In this document: one piece after another, positions 8,725 through 18,947 of the stretch | Layout of the letters: each line of letters begins with the position of its first letter | Position numbering within the stretch: position 1 is the first letter of the stretch | Source: Sphingomonas azotifigens NBRC 15497 | GTDB lineage: Bacteria; Pseudomonadota; Alphaproteobacteria; Sphingomonadales; Sphingomonadaceae | Assembly: GCF_002091475.1 (NCBI RefSeq) | Contig: NZ_BCTR01000040.1 | Coordinates: 1-57,368, forward strand | Direction of reading: 5' to 3' | DNA length: 57,368 nt | The notes under the pieces: generated by a model | The model's input: only the letters and a program-made list of their open reading frames with translations | Databases searched by the model: none | Told to the model about the DNA's origin: nothing | Translations under genes and position numbers: made by a program

Positions 8725-9462
8725 TCAGAGATTGCTCATGCCGCCGTCGATGATCAGCTCGCTGCCGACGGTGTACCGGCTCTCGTCCGAGGCGAGATGC
8801 ACGACGGCCTCCGCGATTTCCGCGGATTCGCCGAAGCGGCCCGCCGGGATCGCGCCGATCAGATAGTCCTTCATGCCCGCGAGATCGCTCTCGGACAGGC
8901 CGAGCTTGCCGTAGATCGGCGTCGAGACCGGGCCGGGGCTGACGACGTTCACCCGCACGCCGCGGCCGATCAGTTCGCCGGACAGCGTCCGCGCCAGCGA
9001 GATCAGCGCGGCCTTGCTCGCGGCGTAGACGATCGAGTTCGGCTTGCCGAGCCGGGCGTTGATCGAGCCGTTGAGCACGATCGAGGCGGGATTGGCGAAC
9101 AGCGGCAGCAGCGCCTGCACGAGGAACAGCGGGCCCTTCACATTGACCGCGAAGGTGCGATCGAACCCGGCTTCGTCCCACGCCTCGAGCGGGCGAAAGT
9201 CGGCGACGCCCGCGTTGACGAACAGCGTGTCGAGGCGACCCCATGCCTCGCGGATCGTGTCGGCGATCGCCGTCTGGCCGGCAACGTCCCCGGCATCGGC
9301 ATGGATGGTGAGCACGTCGCCCAGTTCCTGCCTGGCAGCGGCGAGCTTCGCCTCGCTGGTGCCGGTGATGGCGACGGTCGCGCCTTCTTCGAGGAAGCGG
9401 CGGGCGGTGGCGAGGCCGATGCCGCTGGTGACGAGGGCGAATTTATTGGCAAGACGGTTCAT
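8725..9462 (-). CDS. Short-chain dehydrogenase with a shortened cofactor loop
   Basis: The 245-residue protein is a classical SDR: NAG motif (FVNAGVADF), catalytic Ser in LNGSINA, YAASK (Tyr/Lys pair) and the C-terminal SELIIDGG. The N-terminal nucleotide motif reads ALVTSGIGLATA, whereas the family has TGGTSGIG; three residues (GGT) are missing. The DNA reads GTCACCAGCGGC, which is what loss of GGCGGCACC between ACC repeats would leave. The Rossmann glycine turn is thus damaged, and NAD(P) binding is doubtful. It is divergent from a LysR regulator and upstream of the frameshifted aldo/keto reductase. Confidence 0.85.
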   Translation of the reverse strand: MNRLANKFALVTSGIGLATARRFLEEGATVAITGTSEAKLAAARQELGDVLTIHADAGDVAGQTAIADTIREAWGRLDTLFVNAGVADFRPLEAWDEAGFDRTFAVNVKGPLFLVQALLPLFANPASIVLNGSINARLGKPNSIVYAASKAALISLARTLSGELIGRGVRVNVVSPGPVSTPIYGKLGLSESDLAGMKDYLIGAIPAGRFGESAEIAEAVVHLASDESRYTVGSELIIDGGMSNL

Positions 9463-9561
9463 GATCGATTCCTTGGTTGCGAGCCGGCGGAGATCGTCGG
9501 CGACAAGGACACAAATAATCTCTAGCTAAACTTGATCGATGGGCGGAAAATCGTGCATTCA

Positions 9562-9576
9562 TTCAGCAAAGCTGAA
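9562..9576. promoter_or_regulatory. Inverted repeat before the LysR gene
   Basis: TTCAGC-AAA-GCTGAA is a perfect 6-bp inverted repeat ending just ahead of the LysR start at 9588, within the 125-bp divergent region shared with the SDR gene. It overlaps the AAGGA ribosome-binding region, so it could be an autoregulatory operator. This is position-based inference only. Confidence 0.4.
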
Positions 9577-9587
9577 GGATTTTCGCG

Positions 9588-10502
9588 ATGGATCGGTTGC
9601 GCGCCCTCGAGGTGTTCGTCGCGGTGGTGGCGCGCGGTGGCTTTGCCCGTGCCGCCGATGCACTGGACACCTCGCCCGCCAATGTGACGCGCTACGTCGC
9701 CGAGCTCGAGGCACATCTCGGCACGCGGCTGCTCCACCGCACGTCGCGGCGCGTGTCGCTGACCGAGGCGGGCGAGGCCTATTACGAGCGCGCGCGGACC
9801 ATCCTCGACGAGGTGGCCGAAGCCGAAGCGGCGGCAACGGCGAGCGCCAGCGGCGCGCGCGGGCGGCTGCGGATCAATGCGCCGCTGGTATTTGGCGCCC
9901 GCCATCTCGCGCCCCTTTGGCCGCGCTTCATGGCGCTGCATCCGGAAGTGGAGCTCGACATCGCGCTCACCGACCGGATCGTCGATCTGGTCGAGGAGGG
10001 GTACGACCTCGGCATCCGCATCTCGCGCGGGGGATCGCAGCACTATGTGTCGCGCAAGCTGGCCACGTCGCACAACGTCATCTGTGCTTCGCCGGACTAT
10101 ATCGCGCGGCACGGCACGCCCGGCACGCCAGCCGATCTCGCCAGGCATCGCTGCGTCGTCTACGGCTATGCGCCCGAGCCGGAGACCTGGACGTTCCTCG
10201 GCGCCGATGGGGCGGAGGTCCGCGTGCGGGTCGGCATCCGCCTGCGCACCAACAGCGGCGATACCGCGCGCGCCGTCGCGCTTGCGGGCGAGGCGATCAC
10301 CTGGCAGCCCGACTTCCTGATCGGTGATGATATTCGTGCGGGCACGCTGGTGCCGCTGCTGCCCGGCTGGCGGCTGCCCGATATCGACATCCTCGCGCTC
10401 TATCCCAGCCGGCGGCACCTCTCGGCCAAGGTCCGGCTGATGGTCGACTTCCTCGCCGATGCCTTTCACGGGCCGCTGCACCGGTGGGAGGCGGCGGGCT
10501 GA
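9588..10502 (+). CDS. LysR-family transcriptional regulator
   Basis: The 304-residue protein has the LysR layout: a winged helix-turn-helix at residues 1-60 (LRALEVFVAVVARGGFARAA, then LGTRLLHRTSRRVSLTEAG), a linker helix, and a periplasmic-binding-protein-like effector domain from about residue 90. It belongs to the DsdC/AaeR-like branch common next to oxidoreductases. It is divergent from the SDR and aldo/keto reductase genes, the usual position for their regulator. AAGGA at 9575-9579 serves as ribosome-binding site. The effector is unknown. Confidence 0.92.
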   Translation: MDRLRALEVFVAVVARGGFARAADALDTSPANVTRYVAELEAHLGTRLLHRTSRRVSLTEAGEAYYERARTILDEVAEAEAAATASASGARGRLRINAPLVFGARHLAPLWPRFMALHPEVELDIALTDRIVDLVEEGYDLGIRISRGGSQHYVSRKLATSHNVICASPDYIARHGTPGTPADLARHRCVVYGYAPEPETWTFLGADGAEVRVRVGIRLRTNSGDTARAVALAGEAITWQPDFLIGDDIRAGTLVPLLPGWRLPDIDILALYPSRRHLSAKVRLMVDFLADAFHGPLHRWEAAG

Positions 10503-10704
10503 CGCGCTTCTGACACGTTGCCAATCGCACTGCGCGCCTTGCATCGGCCCGGCTCCCTCTGCACCAGGGATCGATAGCCTGGGCGGCGGTACGCGGCGAA
10601 TACCCGATCGGGTAGCTTCCGGCGCCCGCCTTGGCATTGAGCGCGGTGGCGACAGCGCGCACCCTCCACGCGAACTCACCGCGATCTGGAGGCGCGTCGT
10701 TCCG

Positions 10705-11622
10705 ATGTTGAGATCCCTTTTGCTCGCTGCTGCGTGCACCATATCCGCGCCAGCGCTGGCGCAGGTCCCGGCCTATCCGAGCAGCTTCAAGACGCAGGAG
10801 GTCGCCACGAATGGCACGACGCTCCACGTCCGCATCGGCGGGCGTGGTCCGGCCGTGCTGCTGCTCCACGGCTATGGCGAGAGCGGCGACATGTGGGCGC
10901 CCCTCGCCGCCGCGCTGGTGGCGGACCACACCGTGATCGTGCCGGACCTTCGCGGCATGGGCCTTTCCGCGCATCCTGCCGGCGGCTTCGACAAGATGAA
11001 CCAGGGCCGCGACATGCAGGGCGTGCTGGCCACGCTGAAGGTGCAGACGTTCGACATCGTCGCGCACGATATCGGCAACATGGTCGGCTTCGCGCTCGCC
11101 ACGCAGGTGCCCGACCGGGTCAGCCATCTCGTGATGATCGACGCGCCGGTGCCGGGCGTCGGCCCCTGGGATGAAATCCTGAAGAACCCGCTGCTCTGGC
11201 ATTTCCGATTCGGCGGGCCGGACATGGAGCGGCTCGTCGCCGGGCGCGAGCGTATCTACCTCGATCGCTTCTGGAACGAGTTTTCGGCCAATCCCGCCAA
11301 GTTCGATGAGGCCTCCCGCCAGCATTATGCGGCGCTCTATGCACGGCCGGGCGGCATGCATTCAGGCTTCGCGCAGTTCGCGGCGTTCGATCAGGACGCC
11401 GCCGACAATCGGGCATGGCTCGCCGCCGGCAACAAGCTGAAGATGCCGGTGCTGGCACTGGGCGGGGCCAAGTCGTTCGGACTGACGATGGCGGTGGTGA
11501 TGCGCGCCGCCGCGACCGACGTGAAGGAAGGGGTCGTCCCCGATTCCGGTCACTGGATCATGGAGGAAAATCCCGCCGGCACGGTCGCGCTGGTCAAGCC
11601 GTTCCTGGCGGCCGGTCGATGA
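10705..11622 (+). CDS. Exported alpha/beta hydrolase, epoxide hydrolase / dehalogenase type
   Basis: The product has 305 residues and a signal peptide (MLRSLLLAAACTISAPALA), so it acts in the periplasm. The fold is clear: oxyanion HGYGESGDMW, then VPDLRGMGLS, then the nucleophile elbow VAHDIGNMVG with Asp122 rather than Ser, and a late His in VPDSGHWIMEE. An aspartate nucleophile is the mark of epoxide hydrolases and haloalkane dehalogenases; the substrate is not predictable. Tightly followed by a cupin gene (ATGA overlap at 11619), so the two are co-translated. The ATG at 10705 was chosen because CTGGAGG sits upstream and a full signal peptide follows. Confidence 0.88.
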   Translation: MLRSLLLAAACTISAPALAQVPAYPSSFKTQEVATNGTTLHVRIGGRGPAVLLLHGYGESGDMWAPLAAALVADHTVIVPDLRGMGLSAHPAGGFDKMNQGRDMQGVLATLKVQTFDIVAHDIGNMVGFALATQVPDRVSHLVMIDAPVPGVGPWDEILKNPLLWHFRFGGPDMERLVAGRERIYLDRFWNEFSANPAKFDEASRQHYAALYARPGGMHSGFAQFAAFDQDAADNRAWLAAGNKLKMPVLALGGAKSFGLTMAVVMRAAATDVKEGVVPDSGHWIMEENPAGTVALVKPFLAAGR

Positions 11623-12074
11623 GCCGGTTGTTCGTCGCCGTCGCGCTGCTCGCCGCTGGCAGTGTCCCTATGGCACACGCCCAGCAGGCGCGGCTGACCC
11701 CGGCCGAGATTGCCGCGCTGCCCAAGGAGGGGGCGGGGCCGGGCACCTCAGGGCTTGCGGGCATCCGTACCACGGTGCTGGCCGGCGACCCGACCAAGGA
11801 GGGACCGTACACCATCGAACTGCGCGTGCCGGCGCACACCAGTATCCAAGCGCATACCCACCGCGACGCGCGCACCGCGATCGTGGTCAGCGGTACCTGG
11901 TATTTCGGCTACGGCACCAAGGCCGATCCTGCGCTGGTCAAGCGCCTGCCGCCGGGCAGCTTCTACAGCGAGCCCGCCGCCGATCCGCATTTTGCACTGA
12001 CCCGCGATGAACCGGCGGTGGTCTACATCACCGGCTGGGGGCCGACCGACACGGAGTATGTCGCCAAGCCCTGA
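11619..12074 (+). CDS. Exported cupin-domain protein
   Basis: The protein has 151 residues with a signal peptide ending MAHAQQ. The mature part is a single cupin barrel: AHTSIQAHTHRDARTAIVVSGT matches cupin motif 1 in pattern (two His, an acid later replaced by Arg/Thr) and LPPGSFYSEPAADPHFA matches motif 2. Cupins of this kind bind a metal and act as small isomerases, oxygenases or sensors. The start overlaps the hydrolase stop by four bases. The neighbouring hydrolase is also periplasmic, so both may work on one exported or incoming compound. Confidence 0.85.
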   Translation: MSRLFVAVALLAAGSVPMAHAQQARLTPAEIAALPKEGAGPGTSGLAGIRTTVLAGDPTKEGPYTIELRVPAHTSIQAHTHRDARTAIVVSGTWYFGYGTKADPALVKRLPPGSFYSEPAADPHFALTRDEPAVVYITGWGPTDTEYVAKP

Positions 12075-12111
12075 CGGGTCGCTGCCACTTCCTCGAAACG
12101 AAGGAATCGCC

Positions 12112-12723
12112 ATGACATCGCCCGAGCACATTCGCGACCCGAGAGCGGACGAACTGCTCACGCCGAAGAACGCGGCGTTGCTGATCATCGATTTCCAACC
12201 TGTCCAGGTCGCCTCGATCGTTTCGATGGAGCGCCGCGAACTGATCGCCAATGTGGTTGCGGTGGCGCGGTCGGCGACCTTGTACGGCGTGCCGGTGGTG
12301 CTCTCTACCGTCAACGTCGCGACGGGCCGCAATGCCCCGACCATCCGCCAGCTGCAGGAGGTGCTACCCGGCGTCACGCCCATCGACCGGACCTCGATCA
12401 ATGCCTGGGAAGACGAGGACTTCGTCGCCGCGGTGAAGGCGACCGGGCGACGCAAGCTGATCATGGTGGCGCTGTGGACCGAGGTGTGTCTCGCCTTTCC
12501 CGCGCTGGACGCGCTGCGCGAGGGGTTCGACGTCTATCCGGTGGTCGACGCGATTGGCGGCACGTCGCTGGTCGCGCACGAGGCCGGCCTGGCCCGCATT
12601 CAGCAAGCGGGCGGACGACCGATCACCTGGATCCAGCTCGTGTGCGAATTCCAGCGCGACTGGAACCGCTGGGAGACGGTGGAGGGCTTCACCGATATCG
12701 TCTTCGCGTCGATCCACCCCTGA
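12112..12723 (+). CDS. Isochorismatase-fold cysteine hydrolase (YcaC-like)
   Basis: This cytoplasmic protein of 203 residues carries the isochorismatase fold: Asp in LLIIDFQP, and the catalytic cysteine in LWTEVCLAFPAL (Cys126) after the conserved VxxxG strand. It is closest in layout to YcaC-type hydrolases, whose physiological substrates are unknown. AAGGAA precedes the ATG at 12112. It lies 37 bases after the cupin gene and faces the response regulator head to tail, with nine bases between the stops. Confidence 0.88.
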   Translation: MTSPEHIRDPRADELLTPKNAALLIIDFQPVQVASIVSMERRELIANVVAVARSATLYGVPVVLSTVNVATGRNAPTIRQLQEVLPGVTPIDRTSINAWEDEDFVAAVKATGRRKLIMVALWTEVCLAFPALDALREGFDVYPVVDAIGGTSLVAHEAGLARIQQAGGRPITWIQLVCEFQRDWNRWETVEGFTDIVFASIHP

Positions 12724-12732
12724 GGAGGGAGC

Positions 12733-13374
12733 TCAGCGCTCGATATAGCCGCGCCGCACCGCGACCATTGCGGCGTGGGTGCGATCGTGGACGTCGAGTT
12801 TCTCGAAGATCGTCTTCACGCCGGCCTTGATCGTATCCACCGAGAGTTGAAGCGAGCGGGCGATTTCCTTGTTGGATTGTCCTTCGCCGATCAATTGCAG
12901 GATCGCGATTTCGCGTTCTACCAGCGGCTCGTCGAGGGCATGCTCGGCCAGTGCATGCGCGATGTCGGGAGAAACGACGCGACGACCGGCGTGCACCGCG
13001 CGGATCGCGTCGGCTAACTCCGTCCTCACGCAGTTCTTGAGCAGATAGCCCGATGCCCCCGCCCGCATCGCGCGGATCGCGGCGGCGTCGCCGGCATAGG
13101 TGGTGAGAACGAGAATGCGTGCCTTGGGTGACAAGGCGCGGATCGCCTGGATCGCGTCGACGCCGCTCATGCCTTCCATGCGCACGTCCATCAGCGTCAC
13201 GTCGGGTGCGAGCTCGGCAAATTTCGCGATCGCCTCAGCACCATGGCTCGCTTCGCCGACCGGCTCCATGTCGCCGCAGCCCAGCAGCAAGCCTTGGATG
13301 CCGTCGCGAAGCATCGGGTGATCGTCGACGACGAGCACGCGGATCGGTCTGGTCTTGGTTGCAGCAGCCGTCAT
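12733..13374 (-). CDS. NarL/LuxR-type response regulator
   Basis: The 213-residue protein has a receiver domain (VLVVDDHP acidic pair, phosphoacceptor Asp63 in TLMDVRMEG, Lys in SGYLLKN) and a C-terminal LuxR helix-turn-helix (LVEREIAILQLIGEGQSNKE). The ATG at 13374 overlaps the kinase stop (ATGA) and is preceded by AGGAGG, so the two are co-translated. It presumably regulates genes nearby; the convergent hydrolase-cupin-isochorismatase genes are candidates only by position. Confidence 0.93.
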   Translation of the reverse strand: MTAAATKTRPIRVLVVDDHPMLRDGIQGLLLGCGDMEPVGEASHGAEAIAKFAELAPDVTLMDVRMEGMSGVDAIQAIRALSPKARILVLTTYAGDAAAIRAMRAGASGYLLKNCVRTELADAIRAVHAGRRVVSPDIAHALAEHALDEPLVEREIAILQLIGEGQSNKEIARSLQLSVDTIKAGVKTIFEKLDVHDRTHAAMVAVRRGYIER

Positions 13375-16300
13375 CGCATCCTCCTGATGCGCGCCCACCA
13401 ACTGCGTCGTTCCGGGAGATACGCGACCCGCCCGGGGACCGTCAGCACCAGTTCGGTACCATGATCCGCAAGCGGCCGAAGTGCAAGTGTCGCCCGTAGC
13501 TTACGGGCACGTTCGCGCATGCCGCGCAACCCGAAATGGCCAACTGTCCCGGTCTCCGCGACCGCCGGATCGATGCCGACGCCATCGTCCACGATGCGTA
13601 GTCGCAGGGACCGCCCATAGCGAACCTCGATTTCGACGCCGGAGGCGGCCGCGTGCCGGCGAATATTGGCAAGCGTCTCGCCGGCAATGCTGGCGATTTC
13701 GTCCAGTGCAAGCGGCTCGATCGGGCGTCGCCGGCCGTGTTCCGCAATGGTGATCTCCACGCCTGGCTCGAACAGTTGCTGGGCCGCGGCTTCGCGCAGA
13801 AGCGGCGCCAGTGCATCATGCTGCCGCGATCGCAGATCTTGGACGCGGTTGCGCCCCTCGGCAATCACCTGATCGGCGACGTCAAGCGCCTGCAGCAGCG
13901 ATCCCCGCGCCGGTTGCTGGTCGGGCAGTTCGTTGACGACGCGCTGGAACCGCAGGGTAACCGCCTGGATTCCCTGCAATAGCGTATCGTGAAGCTCGCG
14001 CGCGATGCGCTCGCGTTCCTCGAACCGCTCGGTCATCCGCAGCCGGATGCGTGCGGCGACGACCCGCAGGCGCAGGGCATAGGCTCCCCATAGCAGCCCG
14101 AGCAGCGCGACCGCACACAGGAGCTTGAAGGGCGTGCTCTGCCAGAAGGTGGGGCGGATGTCGAAGTTCAGCGATGCGCCGGTTCGATTCCAGACGCCGT
14201 CGGCGTTGGCGGCGATGACCTGGAACCGGTATGTGCCGGGACCGAGATTGGCGTAGCTGGCGAGGCGGCGCGCGCCAGCGTCCACCCAGTCGGCATCGAT
14301 GCCTTCCAGGCGATAGCGGAAGCGCATGCGCTGGGGCACGATGAAGGTCAGGCCGGCATAGCCGATGTCCACCGCGCGGGTGCCGGCAGGCAGGGTCAGC
14401 TTCACGGGATCACGCCAACTGGACGTTCCGCTGCGCAGCACCCGAATTGCAACCGGGGGCGGCAGCGGATTGGGCGTGAGCGCTGCCCGATCGAAATAGG
14501 CCGCCCCCTCGCGATTGAGAAACCAGATCCGCCCGTCACCGCCTTCGACGATCTGGGTACCCTTGAAGCCGGCATGCTGCGCCGCGCTGACCAGCCCGTC
14601 CTGGGTGTCGAAATATCGATACGGCAGCGGCGCCTTGGGATCGGCGAAGGCGCGATCGAGATCGGCGGTCGCCACCTGGTAGATGCGGGAACGCGCCACC
14701 AGCCAGGTCTGGCCCTCTCTGGTCTGCATCAGTCCGCGCAACCAGACCAGCCACGGGAAGCGCTTGTCGTCGAGGCGCGCGATGGTGGTGCCGCGGAGCC
14801 GGACCAGTCCCTGCGCGTCGCTAAGGAAGACGTCGTCCCCGCTGGTCGTCAGCATCGTCGCGGTTCCATACTTGCCGCGAAGGGTAAGTTGGTTGCCGCG
14901 AAGGATTCCGAGGCGGGGCAGGCCGTTGAAGGCGATGTCGCCCGATCGCGTCGCCGCCACTTCCCACGCATGCTGCTGGCGTAGCGGCCCTGGCGCATCG
15001 TGCCACCAGGCAAGGTCGTGCCATCGCAGGGGCGCAGCCATGTCACTCAGCCACAAGCGGCCGGATCGATCTTCCGCGCAATTGATTGGCGCGCCGATGC
15101 TCACGTGACGCTGCTGCAACGCCACTCGGCTTTCCTGCACGCGCAGCGTCCGGGTCGGTTGTACGACCCATACGCCGCCGGCACGGGCAGGACAGATAGA
15201 GAGAAGTGCCTTGTCGAGTGTCAGCACCCGCTCCGGACTTCGACCGGGAGCGATGCGGAAAAGCGCGCCGTTTGAGGCGACGTACACGTTCCCATCCTCG
15301 GCCCGAGCAATGGCCAGCCCGTCTACAGGATCCGCTGGGATCGCGGACTCCTGTATGGCGCGCGACCGGCGGAACTGATCCAGCCCGGCTTCGGTGGCGA
15401 TCCAGACACTCCCCTCGCGATCGACCATCGTGTGGTAGGTGAAGTCCGAGCGTAAGCCGTTGGCGGCGGTGAAAGCGTAGGGCGGCCCGGCGCTCGCTGA
15501 CGCGGCATGGGGCGCATAAGCGATGCCGTTGCGTCCGCTCGTCCGCCACAGGCCGCCGGCGCGATCGAAGGCGAAGGCGGCGCTGCGGATGCCGGCGGGA
15601 ACGGGAACGGCGACGGGATGCAGCGCCCTTTTGCCGGCCGCATCGATCAGCATGCGGGTGCCCGCGCGATCGGAAACCCACAGGGCGCCGCCGGCATCGC
15701 GTGCGAGCCGGGGTAACGGACCGATGGGGTCGGGCAACAACTGGAAGCGGCTGGCACCGTTCGGCAGATATGCGATGGCGCCATCTCTGCCGCCCTCATG
15801 CGCCAGGGCGACCCAGACGGAGCCATCCTGCATCGCCACGAGATCCATCACCGCGCCGGGGGGGAGGGGAAGCGAGGACCAGCGGCCATGGCGAAGCTGT
15901 CGCAACGGGTTGCCGCGCCGCCGGAAGGCGAACCACATGGTTCCGTCCGGGCTCTCCGCCATCGCCGCCATCGGGCCGGGCGGGCGAGGCATGCCGGCAT
16001 CCACGAGCCGTCCGCCGCGATACACCGCCAATACAGGCTTGGCGTTCAGGCCGACCCAGAGCTCGCCGCGTCGACTGACCAGCAGGCTCGTCGGATCGAG
16101 CCTTTTCCAAGGCGCCCCGGCGGGCCAGTCGATCCGCTCGAACGTCGCCCCATCGAACCTGTAGAGCCCGTCACCCGTCAGCCAGAGGTACCCATCGGGC
16201 GTCTGCGCCGTCTCGAACACCCCCTCTGGGGCGCCCTGTTCCACGCCCCACCCGATGTGCTTGAACGCGGCAAAACCAGGCGGTGCGATCTGTGCGCGAG

Positions 16301-16409
16301 CGGATCCGATCGGCAGCGCCGCCGCCGCGGTGACCGCTGTCGTGCGCACGAGCATGGAGCACAGGTTGGTAGAGTGCAGGCAAAAGCGCGATATCCGCCG
16401 GCGTGCCAT
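13371..16409 (-). CDS. Sensor histidine kinase with periplasmic propeller and Y_Y_Y domain
   Basis: The product has about 1012 residues. A signal segment (VRTTAVTAAAALPIGSARA) leads into a long run of two-component propeller repeats (TPDGYLWLTGDGLYRFDG, SPDGTMWFAF, DREGSVWIATEAGLDQF and others), then a Y_Y_Y domain (LGPGTYRFQVIAANADGVWN), one membrane helix (FKLLCAVALLGLLWGAYAL), a HisKA_3 dimerisation helix with phosphoacceptor His807 in RELHDTLLQG, and an HATPase domain ending near VGHFGLRGMRERARKL. This is the layout of extracytoplasmic sensors of carbohydrate or other large ligands. Its partner is the overlapping response regulator. I chose ATG 16409 because GGGGGAG precedes it; an in-frame ATG at 16430 is possible. 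Confidence 0.92.
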   Translation of the reverse strand: MARRRISRFCLHSTNLCSMLVRTTAVTAAAALPIGSARAQIAPPGFAAFKHIGWGVEQGAPEGVFETAQTPDGYLWLTGDGLYRFDGATFERIDWPAGAPWKRLDPTSLLVSRRGELWVGLNAKPVLAVYRGGRLVDAGMPRPPGPMAAMAESPDGTMWFAFRRRGNPLRQLRHGRWSSLPLPPGAVMDLVAMQDGSVWVALAHEGGRDGAIAYLPNGASRFQLLPDPIGPLPRLARDAGGALWVSDRAGTRMLIDAAGKRALHPVAVPVPAGIRSAAFAFDRAGGLWRTSGRNGIAYAPHAASASAGPPYAFTAANGLRSDFTYHTMVDREGSVWIATEAGLDQFRRSRAIQESAIPADPVDGLAIARAEDGNVYVASNGALFRIAPGRSPERVLTLDKALLSICPARAGGVWVVQPTRTLRVQESRVALQQRHVSIGAPINCAEDRSGRLWLSDMAAPLRWHDLAWWHDAPGPLRQQHAWEVAATRSGDIAFNGLPRLGILRGNQLTLRGKYGTATMLTTSGDDVFLSDAQGLVRLRGTTIARLDDKRFPWLVWLRGLMQTREGQTWLVARSRIYQVATADLDRAFADPKAPLPYRYFDTQDGLVSAAQHAGFKGTQIVEGGDGRIWFLNREGAAYFDRAALTPNPLPPPVAIRVLRSGTSSWRDPVKLTLPAGTRAVDIGYAGLTFIVPQRMRFRYRLEGIDADWVDAGARRLASYANLGPGTYRFQVIAANADGVWNRTGASLNFDIRPTFWQSTPFKLLCAVALLGLLWGAYALRLRVVAARIRLRMTERFEERERIARELHDTLLQGIQAVTLRFQRVVNELPDQQPARGSLLQALDVADQVIAEGRNRVQDLRSRQHDALAPLLREAAAQQLFEPGVEITIAEHGRRRPIEPLALDEIASIAGETLANIRRHAAASGVEIEVRYGRSLRLRIVDDGVGIDPAVAETGTVGHFGLRGMRERARKLRATLALRPLADHGTELVLTVPGRVAYLPERRSWWARIRRMR

Positions 16410-16712
16410 GTGTTGCTCCCCCAAGCCCACCGATGCTGCCCTCGCCGCAAATCATGCGGCGTGATCAGGGCGTATCAGGTGCGGCCTACAGATGCCAGCG
16501 TCGCGACAGGACTGATTTTTCCAACAGCGAAGCGACCGAGCAGAGGCGCCGTGCCATGCCGTGCCTCAAGCCGGATGAGGCTCGCACATGCGGCTGTCGC
16601 AGGGCAATCAGGCGGTGTAGTGTTTTTCATGGCATTGACTGAAGGTGGCTCGTTTAAGCATCTGATATCGGAACAATAAATCGTGCCGTTGATGTTCGAG
16701 TGGGGAATGAGG
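16410..16712. other. Gene-free stretch between the sensor kinase and the monooxygenase
   Basis: About 300 bases upstream of the kinase start and downstream of the flavin monooxygenase stop. It should hold the kinase promoter (minus strand). I see no tRNA, no repeat shared with the rest of the window, and no convincing coding potential; a possible short frame here has no ribosome-binding site. Confidence 0.5.
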
Positions 16713-17819
<1,107 letters not shown>

Positions 17820-17843
17820 CGTTCAAAGCCTCTGGAGAAGAGT

Positions 17844-18947
17844 ATGGCGTCGCGAATTCGGTATGGTCTGGTCGGGTGCGGGATGATGGGCGTGGAGCAT
17901 ATCCGCAATCTTGCGATCACGGCCGGCGCGGAGCTGGTGGCGATCGCCGATCCGGTCGAGACCTCGCTCGGCTGGGCGCGCGCGGCGCTGGGCGACAAGG
18001 CGCAGGACGTGACCGCCTACCGGGACGCCGAGGCGCTGGCCAAGCATGACGGGCTGGACGCGGTGATCGTCGCCAGCCCCAACTTCACCCATCGCGGCAC
18101 CGTCGAGCCGCTGTTCGACGCTGGCCTCCACATCCTGTGCGAGAAGCCGCTGGCGACGACGATCGAAGACGCGCGCTGGATCGCCGAGCGCGCCGCGCGC
18201 CATGACGCGGTGTTCTGGACCGCGATGGAATATCGCTACATGCCACCGGTCGCCGCGCTGATCGCGGGCGTGCACGGCGGCGAGATCGGCCGGTTGCGCA
18301 TGCTGGCGATGCGCGAGCACCGCTTCCCCTTCCTGATGAAGGTCGGCGACTGGAATCGCTTCGCGCGCAATACCGGCGGCACGATGGTCGAGAAATGCTG
18401 CCATTTCTTCGACCTGATGCGCTTCATCGTCCGCTCCGAGCCGGTACGGGTCTATTGCTCTGGCGCGCAGGACGTGAACCATCTTGACGAGCGCTATGAC
18501 GGGGCGACCCCCGATATCGTCGACAACAGCTTCACCACCGTCGATTTCGCCGACGGCACCCGCGCACTGCTCGACCTGTGCATGTTCGCCGACGGGGCCG
18601 AGGAGCAGGAGGAGATTGTCGCGACGGGGGACGTCGCACGGCTGGATGTGAGCATTCCCGGCAGCGTGCTCACCCGGTCGCCGCGCACCGGCTTCGGCAA
18701 TCCCAAGGCGCCCGAGAAGCGCCGCATCGACGTGGACGCGGCGGCGCTGGCGGCGGGATCGCACCATGGCTCGACCTTTTACCAGCATCAGGCGTTCGCC
18801 CGTGCGGTGCGGGGCGAGGGGCCGGTGGAGGTGACCGCCGAGGACGGGCTGAAGGCCGTCGCCATCGGCATGGCGGCGGAGATCAGCCTTCGCGAGCATC
18901 GGGTGGTCGACATGGCCGAGCTGCTGGGTCAGCCCGCGTCCGCATAG
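17844..18947 (+). CDS. Gfo/Idh/MocA-family oxidoreductase
   Basis: The cytoplasmic protein has 367 residues: an N-terminal Rossmann domain (YGLVGCGMMGVEHIRN; GCGMMG is the dinucleotide turn), the catalytic EKP motif in HILCEKPLATT, and the C-terminal substrate domain with GGTMVEKCCHFFDLMRF carrying the usual His-Asp set. The family oxidises or reduces sugars and inositols with NAD(P). GGAGAAG precedes the ATG at 17844. It is divergent from the SsuD-like monooxygenase, and its last 19 bases overlap the convergent MFS gene. Pairing with a C-S cleaving enzyme suggests a sugar or polyol substrate released by desulfonation, which is inference. Confidence 0.9.
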   Translation: MASRIRYGLVGCGMMGVEHIRNLAITAGAELVAIADPVETSLGWARAALGDKAQDVTAYRDAEALAKHDGLDAVIVASPNFTHRGTVEPLFDAGLHILCEKPLATTIEDARWIAERAARHDAVFWTAMEYRYMPPVAALIAGVHGGEIGRLRMLAMREHRFPFLMKVGDWNRFARNTGGTMVEKCCHFFDLMRFIVRSEPVRVYCSGAQDVNHLDERYDGATPDIVDNSFTTVDFADGTRALLDLCMFADGAEEQEEIVATGDVARLDVSIPGSVLTRSPRTGFGNPKAPEKRRIDVDAAALAAGSHHGSTFYQHQAFARAVRGEGPVEVTAEDGLKAVAIGMAAEISLREHRVVDMAELLGQPASA

